A stretch of 64,000 bases of DNA from Trematomus loennbergii (taxonomy: Eukaryota; Chordata; Actinopteri; Perciformes; Nototheniidae). This document shows, piece after piece, positions 57,064-64,000 of this stretch (its first letter is position 1; the number at the start of each line of letters is the position of its first letter). Position numbers and translations under genes: made by a program. The notes under the pieces were generated by a model that worked only from the letters and a program-made list of their open reading frames with translations, was not told the DNA's origin and did no database searches. The stretch lies in the NCBI GenBank assembly GCA_012861695.1, contig JAAOOA010000324.1, positions 313,001-377,000 on the forward strand, given 5' to 3'.

Positions 57064-58048
57064 TTTTTCAGTTTAATTTGATTTGTTTTGTATATATGTT
57101 GGCCTGTGTGTGGTTTCAAAGCAGCACAATATCTAGTTTCCATTTCTCAGAAATAACCCCGAATAATCTCACCACAACTGACCACGCAGACAGGAAACGG
57201 CCGATTAAATCAAATAAAAATCACTAACAATAACTGGGTTTATTTTTGTTCAACACTCAAGATTAACTATAATGTGAGAACATAAATGAAAAGTTTGGAA
57301 GTTTTTGTGTAATTTTTCAGATCATTTTGGTCGACTTTGGACAGATATGAGATGTGTTTAAGGTTGGGGTAAAACTTCACACCCTTTGTTTGCATGGACG
57401 GAAAATAAAACCACTAACACTTTCCACTTCCTGTTCACCGTCAGCAGCGTTATGTGCTTTGTTCCTAACACAACTCACATTTACAACATTTCTTCTAATC
57501 AAAACCAAACTAACGCGAAACAAGAGGACGAGGAAAGTGTATTTTCTGTTGATGTTGTGTAGTAGGATAATGAATCCATTTTTTATATATACATGTTTTC
57601 TTTCTTTCTGTGATGTCGATTTGGTTAGCTGGCCGGCTCTTGTGATTGGTCAACCACTTCCAGATGTCCCGTCCCTTAGCCTATCACGTTGGAGCACTAG
57701 CCAATAAGAGCGTGAGTGTTACATAGTGATGCACTGTGTTCTGGAAGTAAACAAAGGAGTCCAATGGAGGCGTGTCATACTTTTTACTAGACTACATTTA
57801 TTTAAAATAAAATAAAACGTTATACACCTTTGACATAATGCATCCCTAAAGATTAACCATCTTTTTGACATATAAAGAGGTACAAACATTCAATATATTA
57901 CACAAAGTTAAGAAATCTGAATACTTCTTCCAACCATAATGTATGTTTACTTACTAAACAAGCATACAAAATTATCATGGTGTACGTAGAGCAGAATTGA
58001 CTTTCCCCATTTCTCCCAGTTTGTTAGGATCTTACAACTTCATATTCA
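57064..58048. other. Non-coding spacer
   Basis: No exon recognised. The open frame at 57,354-57,707 has no domain. Repeat end GTTGGAGCACTAGCCAATAA at about 57,685. Confidence 0.5.
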
Positions 58049-58104
58049 TCATATTTCCATGACGACGTCTTTGCTGCCTCGTCTCTGTGCGTCCGTCCGA
58101 GCTG
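58049..58104 (-). CDS. Candidate cytoplasmic exon
   Basis: After CTCGCAG the phase-1 frame gives AARTDAQRRGSKDVVMEI and TGA. Another frame of the same exon gives SSWKYDEYEVVRS and TAA with Y-E-V-V, closer to a tyrosine motif. It is not in phase with the membrane exon as read. Which frame is used cannot be decided from the sequence. Confidence 0.4.
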
Positions 58105-58336
58105 CTGCGAGCAGAAAGAGATCAGGTGTCAAGGAATATAATTGTTGAATCTATGTCTTAACAATCACTAAATATCATTCTGCTAAAGGCTTTGCTCATA
58201 TGTTTTTAAAGTGCTTTAGGGTCTGATTAGAGACTGAAAAAGTCCCTTGATTTTTGTTTTGGAAGGCATGTATAAAGGACATTTCAGAAAGGAAAATAAA
58301 AGCGCTTTAGAAAAAGACAGAGGCCAAAATAATGTC

Positions 58337-58755
58337 GGGCTATAAAGGAACTACAGCACGGTCACATGACTTCACGTCACCACCGCTAAGCTAAAGGTGG
58401 CTAATGTTGGGCTATAAAGAACTACAGCACGGTCACATGACTTCACGTCACCACCGCTAAGCTAAAGGTGGCTAATGTTGGGCTATAAAGAACTACAGCA
58501 CGGTCACATGACTTCACGTCACCACCGCTAAGCTAAAGGTGGCTAATGTTGGGCTATAAAAGAACTACAGCACGGTCACATGACTTCACGTCACCACCGC
58601 TAAGCTAAAGGTGGCTAATGTTGGGCTATAAAGGAACTACAGCACGGTCACATGACTTCACGTCACCACCGCTAAGCTAAAGGTGGCTAATGTTGGGCTA
58701 TAAAGGAACTACAGCACGGTCACATGACTTCACGTCACCACCGCTAAGCTAAAGG
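58337..58755. repeat. 72-bp minisatellite, about 6 units
   Basis: The unit contains CTACAGCACGGTCACATGAC followed by TTCACGTCACCACCGCTAAG. Units are almost identical apart from 71/72-bp length differences. Lies between membrane and tail exons. Confidence 0.95.
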
Positions 58756-58860
58756 AAGCTCTTAGATGCTACTAATTTCAGGGTTTCAGGATTCATTCCT
58801 GCAGCTCTCTATAACATAGTGTGATATCAAGTTTTATCCGTGGTCCCTTCCTCGTCTTAC

Positions 58861-58992
58861 CTCTGTTCCTGTCTCTGTAAATGAGTCCCAGTAAGATGGT
58901 GGACAGCAAGAAAGGAGTTCCCACCACCAGGTGACACATCAGCCGGGGAACCGAAACGTGGCAGGAAGCTGCAGGCGGAGCTGAAGAGGAAC
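58861..58992 (-). CDS. Membrane exon
   Basis: 132 bp. Stalk GSSSAPPAASCHVSV, then PRLMCHLVVGTPFLLSTILL and GLIYRDRNR. The acceptor is CTCCACAG and the donor AGAG|GTAAGA. It has Arg and His at the outer edge of the hydrophobic stretch. Confidence 0.75.
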
Positions 58993-59007
58993 CTGTGGAG
59001 AAAAATC

Positions 59008-59213
59008 AATCAATCAATCGATCAACCAACCAACCAACCAACCAACCAATCAACAAATTAACCAATCAACAAATTAACCAACCAATCAACCCATCAATCA
59101 ACCAACCAATCAATCAATCAATCAACCAACCAACCAACCAACAAACAAATTAACCAACCAATCAACCGATCAATCAATGAACCAATCAATCAAACAATCA
59201 ACCAATCATCACT
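59008..59213. repeat. CAAT/CAAC tetranucleotide array
   Basis: About 200 bp of interspersed CAAT, CAAC and CAAA units, ending a few bases before the NGTDR exon donor on the minus strand. Confidence 0.95.
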
Positions 59214-59218
59214 CTTAC

Positions 59219-59269
59219 CGATTCTGTCTGTACCGTTTCTGTCTGTACCGTTTCTGTCTGTACCGTTTC
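59219..59269 (-). CDS. Stalk exon made of three NGTDR repeats
   Basis: 51 bp between TTTTAG and ATCG|GTAAGA, phase 1 to 1, encoding G followed by NGTDR three times and I. Each repeat is an exact 15-bp unit and contains an N-G-T sequon. Confidence 0.65.
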
Positions 59270-59542
59270 CTAAAAGATAAGATGTACTTTACTCATAACA
59301 GCAGCATGTTAGAACAAGGCATGCCCATGATGTAATGATAAAATAAAAAGAGTAGAAAATAAACAAACATAAAATACAAACATCTCAAAATAGTAAATAA
59401 AAAGTTGAATATATATGTTTATGTTGACAATGAAAGATACACATCTGTAGACTATCAGTCAAACTATGAAGGGTCAAATTACAGCTAACAAAATGTAAAA
59501 GTAGGATATAACTCTCCCCTATATATATCAGTTATAAAGCAC

Positions 59543-59587
59543 CTGTAAATTCTTCTTGTAGGGTGAAATTCCCCAATGAATCACCTT
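59543..59587 (-). CDS. Candidate stalk exon
   Basis: 45 bp between CTTACCAG and ACAG|GTGCTT, phase 1 to 1, encoding EGDSLGNFTLQEEFT with an N-F-T sequon. Supported only by borders and phase. Confidence 0.4.
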
Positions 59588-59916
59588 CTGGTAAGAAACA
59601 AACAGATATACAAGTTTAAACCAAGGTTGTGTTATTTAATGAAGAGTTAAAGCATTTAAAAGCATCAATCTATTCCAGCTGGAAGGACAGATAACTATGT
59701 AGTACAAGGAATCCGACAAGAAACCCAATAAATGTATACAGAGAGATAGGAAGGAAAGGGGGGATGAAGGCCACTAGGTCATTAACATCCTTATGTTTAC
59801 ATTAACAGAAGGAAGCCAGGCGTGTGTAGTGAAGTTGTGAAGAAGCCTCTGGGTCAAAAACAAGTTTGCAAAGACAAAATATAACTTAAATGATAAGTTT
59901 CCTGGATGGTTCTCAC

Positions 59917-60162
59917 CTTCCACAGTGAGCCAGGTGCCCACAGACTCTCCCACCTCAGGGATGCTGCAGCTGTAGAGTCCTTCGTCAGATTTGGAAACCC
60001 CGCGGATGGTCATCTCTCCCGTGCGGCTGCTGGCGACGAAGAGGCCGTCTCTCTGGAAGTGGAACGTGTGGTCGGAGGAAAACGACTCGGCCTGACAGTG
60101 CAGCGTCGCATCGGATCCTTCTGACAGCGGGAGGACAGGACATTTCAGGAGCACCGGGCGAT
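59917..60162 (-). CDS. Ig domain 2, intact
   Basis: 246 bp, phase 1 to 1. Landmarks are DRPVLLKCPVLPLSEGSD, ATLHCQAES, FHFQRDGLFVA, GVSKSDEGLYSC and GTWLTVEG. The acceptor is CTCCTCAG and the donor GAAG|GTGAGA. Both cysteines are present. Confidence 0.85.
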
Positions 60163-60251
60163 CTGAGGAGGAGAGAGAGAGAGACGCCTTTTGAGACTTT
60201 TCTATGGGATTAACGTGAGTCTGCATGCCTTTATGAAAGCAAGGCTACAGT

Positions 60252-63200
60252 CAGAGAGGGCCAAAGTACACATCCTCTCCTCAAGTAGAAATACAGATAC
60301 TCGTGTTTAAAAATACTCTGGTGAAAGTAGAAGTACTGACTAAACTTCTTTACTCAAGTAAAAGTAAAGAGGCTTTGAAATGTACTTCAGTAAAAAGTAC
60401 CCATAACTAGCAGCTGTTTTAAAGAGTACCTGACCTCCCTTTATATTAATAGAACAATAATGTCATTGTTAGCTAATGAATGTTTCCATGCTGAACAACG
60501 GCAACATGACAACGTTTTCATTGGTCCCTCTTCTTTAGAGAAGACCAGGAAATGATGGATACACGGATCGTGTTCAAATCAATAGGCACGCAATGACTCT
60601 AAATAATAATGATCACGCCACCAAACACACATTCAAACTAAAGGAACCAGCCTGTTTGGGAAATGTGAGAAGTAGAAAGTACAGGTATTTGGTTCAACAT
60701 GTAAGAAGTAGAAAGTACAGGTATTTGTTCAACATGTAAGAAGTAGAAAGTACAGGTATTTGTGTTCAACATGTAAGAAGTAGAAAGTACAGGTATTTGT
60801 GTTCAACATGTAAGAAGTAGAAAGTACAGGTATTTGTTCAACATGTAAGAAGTAGAAAGTACAGGTATTTGGTTCAACATGTAAGAAGTAGAAAGTACAG
60901 GTATTTGTTCAACATGTAAGAAGTAGAAAGTACAGGTATTTGTGTTCAACATGTAAGAAGTAGAAAGTACAGGTATTTGTGTTCAACATGTAAGAAGTAG
61001 AAAGTACAGGTATTTGGTTCAACATGTAAGAAGTAGAAAGTACAGGTATTTGTGTTCAACATGTAAGAAGTAGAAAGTACAGGTATTTGTGTTCAAATGT
61101 AAGAAGTAGAAAGTACAGGTATTTGTGTTCAAATGTAAGAAGTAGAAAGTACAGGTATTTGTGTTCAACATGTAAGAAGTAGAAAGTACAGGTATTTGTG
61201 TTCAACATGTAAGAAGTAGAAAGTACAGGTATTTGTGTTCAACATGTAAGAAGTAGAAAGTACAGGTATTTGTGTTCAACATGTAAGAAGTAGAAAGTAC
61301 AGGTATTTGTGTTCAACATGTAAGAAGTAGAAAGTACAGGTATTTGGTTCAACATGTAAGAAGTAGAAAGTACAGGTATTTGTGTTCAACATGTAAGAAG
61401 TAGAAAGTACAGGTATTTGTGTTCAACATGTAAGAAGTAGAAAGTACAGGTATTTGTGTTCAAATGTAAGAAGTAGAAAGTACAGGTATTTGTGTTCAAA
61501 TGTAAGAAGTAGAAAGTACAGGTATTTGTGTTCAAATGTAAGAAGTAGAAAGTACAGGTATTTGTGTTCAAATGTAAGAAGTAGAAAGTACAGGTATTTG
61601 TGTTCAAATGTAAGAAGTAGAAAGTACAGGTATTTGTGTTCAACATGTAAGAAGTAGAAAGTACAGGTATTTGGTTCAACATGTAAGAAGTAGAAAGTAC
61701 AGGTATTTGTGTTCAACATGTAAGAAGTAGAAAGTACAGGTATTTTGGTTCAAAATGTAAGAAGTAGAAAGTTCAGGTATTTGTGTTCAAAATGTAAGAA
61801 GTAGAAAGTACAGGTATTTGTGTTCAACATGTAAGAAGTAGAAAGTACAGGTATTTGGGTTCAACATGTAAGAAGTAGAAAGTACAGGTATTTGTGTTCA
61901 ACATGTAAGAAGTAGAAAGTACAGGTATTGTGTTCAACATGTAAGAAGTAGAAAGTACAGGTATTTGGGTTCAACATGTAAGAAGTAGAAAGTACAGGTA
62001 TTTGGGTTCAACATGTAAGAAGTAGAAAGTACAGGTATTTGTGTTCAACATGTAAGAAGTAGAAAGTACAGGTATTTGTGTTCAACATGTAAGAAGTAGA
62101 AAGTACAGGTATTGGGTTCAACATGTAAGAAGTAGAAAGTACAGGTATTTGTGTTCAACATGTAAGAAGTAGAAAGTACAGGTATTTGTGTTCAAAATGT
62201 AAGAAGTAGAAAGTACAGGTATTTGTGTTCAAAATGTAAGAAGTAGAAAGTACAGGTATTTGTGTTCAACATGTAAGAAGTAGAAAGTACAGGTATTTGT
62301 GTTCAACATGTAAGAAGTAGAAAGTACAGGTATTTGTGTTCAACATGTAAGAAGTAGAAAGTACAGGTATTTGTGTTCAACATGTGAGAAGTAGAAAGTA
62401 CAGGTATTTGTGTTCAATATGTAAGAAGTAGAAAGTACAGGTATTTGTGTTCAACATGTAAGAAGTAGAAAGTACAGGTATTTGTGTTCAACATGTAAGA
62501 AGTAGAAAGTACAGGTATTTGTGTTCAACATGTAAGAAGTAGAAAGTTCAGGTATTTGAGTTCAAAATGTAAGAAGTAGAAAGTACAGGTATTTGTGTTC
62601 AAAATGTAAGAAGTAGAAAGTACAGGTATTGTGTTCAAAATGTAAGAAGTAGAAAGTACAGGTATTTGAGTTCAAAATGTAAGAAGTAGAAAGTTCAGGT
62701 ATTTGTGTTCAAAATGTAAGAAGTAGAAAGTACAGGTATTTGTGTTCAACATGTAAGAAGTAGAAAGTACAGGTATTTGTGTTCAACATGTAAGAAGTAG
62801 AAAGTACAGGTATTTATGTTCAACATGTAAGAAGTAGAAAGTAGAGGTATTTGTGTTCAAAATGTAAGGAGTAGAAAGTACAGGTATTTGTGTTCAACAT
62901 GTAAGAAGTAGAAAGTACAGGTATTTGTGTTCAAAATGTAAGGAGTAGAAAGTACAGGTATTTGTGTTCAACATGTAAGAAGTAGAAAGTACAGGTATTT
63001 GTGTTCAAAATGTAAGAAGTAGAAAGTACAGGTATTTGGGTTCAACATGTAAGAAGTAGAAAGTACAGGTATTTGGGTTCAACATGTAAGAAGTCAAAGT
63101 AAAAAGTCATCAGAAAAATAAGTAGTGGCGAAGTATTTGTACTCCACTACTTCCCACCTCTGGTTAAATGTAACGAGTTCATCAGGATTTTGTAATATCT

Positions 63201-63334
63201 ATCAAACTGTAGACCCTACACTTCCACACCATCACAGAGTAAATAAGTTTCAGTACTTCTACATTCACCAGAGTATTTTTAAACACGAGTATCTGTACTT
63301 CTACTTGAGTAAAGGATGTACTTCGCCCTCTCTG
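60252..63334. mobile_element. 3-kb inverted-repeat element filled with a 37-bp minisatellite
   Basis: The ends are CAGAGAGGGCCAAAGTACA and the inverse of CAGAGAGGGCGAAGTACAT, and inverted similarity continues about 80 bp inward through CAGATACTCGTGTTTAAAAA. CAG-type ends suggest hAT, but no 8-bp duplication is evident. It lies in the intron between the two Ig exons. Confidence 0.75.
60665..63095. repeat. 37-bp minisatellite, about 65 units
   Basis: The unit contains ATGTAAGAAGTAGAAAGTAC followed by AGGTATTTGTGTTCAAC. Units vary between 34 and 37 bp in the TTTGTGTTCAAC part, and a few have TTCAGG or AGGAGT variants. All open frames over it are artefacts. Confidence 0.97.
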
Positions 63335-63368
63335 CATGTCACCCTAAACCCTTGTTTAGTTTCCGTAC

Positions 63369-63670
63369 CGGTGATAGTGATCTCGATGCTGTTGTTGCTC
63401 CTCCTCCCGTCTCCGGACTCGCACCAGTACACCCCGGTGTCAGAGGGGTAGGTGGTCCCCACGGTGCAGCATGCCCCAGAGGCTGTGGTCCCCACGGTGC
63501 AGCTCGCCCCGAGGCTGTGGTCCCCCAGCCGGAGCCACAGTCCCGGACTCCGCTTCCCGAAGTTTTCCTCTTCAACATCCAGTCGGTGCCGTTCAGCTGG
63601 TCCTCGCAGCTCAGAGAGAACGAATGATACCTGAAGAACTGAGACTGGTCGGGACTCACCTGGAGACAGG
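63369..63670 (-). pseudogene. Ig domain 1 with internal 33-bp duplication and 1-bp loss
   Basis: Opens CLQVSPDQSQFFRY, FSLSCEDQLNGTDW and RDCGSGWG. Then two tandem versions of a segment of about 33 bp (ACCACAGCCTCTGGGG...TGCACCGTGGGG) follow. The first version lacks one T, shifting the frame. The correct frame resumes as SDTGVYWCESGDG and SIEITITG. Length is 302 bp where 303 would keep frame. Confidence 0.82.
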
Positions 63671-64000
63671 CTGCATGGAGGGGGTAATAATAAATACATG
63701 GGAATAATAATAATAAATAAAAATGTAAATACATAAATAGAAAAAAAACAAGTAATAATAAATGAAGAAAAAATGTATAGTAAATTCAAAACATTGAAAA
63801 TAAATAATAATAAAGATAAATTAATAAAAATAGTAATAGATAATAAATTAAGAAATGAAAATAAATAAATAATAAATGATAGTGAATAAAGAAATAAAAC
63901 AAATAATTAAACAATGACAAAATTATAATAAATTGTTAATCTAAAAATATGAAGAAATAATATATATTAATAAATACAACAAAAATTTTTTTTTATAATA
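63671..64000. other. AT-rich intron to window end
   Basis: AATAATAAAT-rich low-complexity sequence with no exon seen. The signal-peptide exon of the gene ending here must lie further right. Confidence 0.6.

Larger units (their letters stand above)
58049..63670 (-). pseudogene. Two-Ig Fc-receptor-like gene with repeat-built stalk (5' end off-window)
   Basis: Minus-strand exons are Ig domain 1 (63,369-63,670), Ig domain 2 (59,917-60,162), a candidate stalk exon (59,543-59,587), a repeat stalk exon (59,219-59,269), membrane (58,861-58,992) and a candidate tail (58,049-58,104). All internal borders are phase 1. The signal-peptide exon is not found before the window end at 64,000. Domain 1 has a 1-bp loss inside a tandemly duplicated segment, and the remaining exons are open. 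The membrane segment begins PRLMCHLVV. Introns carry a 72-bp, a 4-bp and a 37-bp tandem array, the last inside a 3-kb inverted-repeat element. Confidence 0.7.

Noticed and set aside
61386..61719. 98-codon frames with NTNTCTFYFLH repeats
   Set aside because: Artefact of the 37-bp minisatellite.
60665..63095. CRISPR-like regular array
   Set aside because: Units are contiguous without unique spacers, and the setting is a vertebrate intron.

Overview
The window is vertebrate nuclear DNA, almost certainly from a teleost fish. It is AT-rich and intron-rich, dense in minisatellites and DNA transposons, and its only host genes are immunoglobulin-superfamily (Ig) receptor genes read as short exons with GT-AG borders. 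No prokaryotic operon, tRNA, rRNA or CRISPR array was seen.

Layout. (1) About 1-23,200 and 32,839-41,500 are two diverged copies of one duplicated segment (copies A and B). Each carries a plus-strand, two-Ig-domain, Fc-receptor-like gene. Copy A (exons 15,658-22,276) keeps two ITIM-like cytoplasmic tyrosine exons, but its first Ig exon has lost 5 bp. Copy B (35,772-41,016) has an intact first Ig exon, a 1-bp loss in the second, and no first ITIM exon. (2) Between them on the minus strand is a single-V-set B7/PD-L1-like gene (31,468 down to 23,245), interrupted by a 45-bp minisatellite at its splice acceptor and by nested transposons. (3) A minus-strand two-Ig receptor with a very short tail lies at 45,569-41,832. 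(4) A plus-strand butyrophilin/MOG-like gene lies at 46,852-50,925. Its V-set exon is present three times and its 30-bp stalk exon three times. (5) A minus-strand two-Ig receptor with repeat-built stalk exons lies at 63,670-58,049; its signal-peptide exon is beyond the right edge.

Mobile DNA. Five hAT elements have exact 8-bp target duplications (7,819-13,692; 20,998-21,981; 25,462-30,495; 28,964-30,004; 34,304-35,279). A 1.5-kb Mutator-like foldback element lies at 13,711-15,256, and a TTAA-flanked element at 33,660-35,411. A gutted endogenous retrovirus with a tRNA-Trp primer site (9,593-13,663) sits inside the first hAT element. A hAT-type transposase fragment lies at 53,945-54,730, and many MITEs are scattered through the window. 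Because A and B are paralogous, the unoccupied site of several insertions can be read directly in the other copy.

Function (inference). The receptors look like a paired set: copy A is of inhibitory design (ITIMs), while the 45-kb and 60-kb genes have no clear ITIM and an Arg at the start of the membrane segment, as in adaptor-pairing receptors. A caution applies throughout. Nearly every Ig gene carries one or a few small indels relative to its family frame, so either the cluster is decaying or the consensus has residual indel errors. The butyrophilin-like gene is the clear exception.
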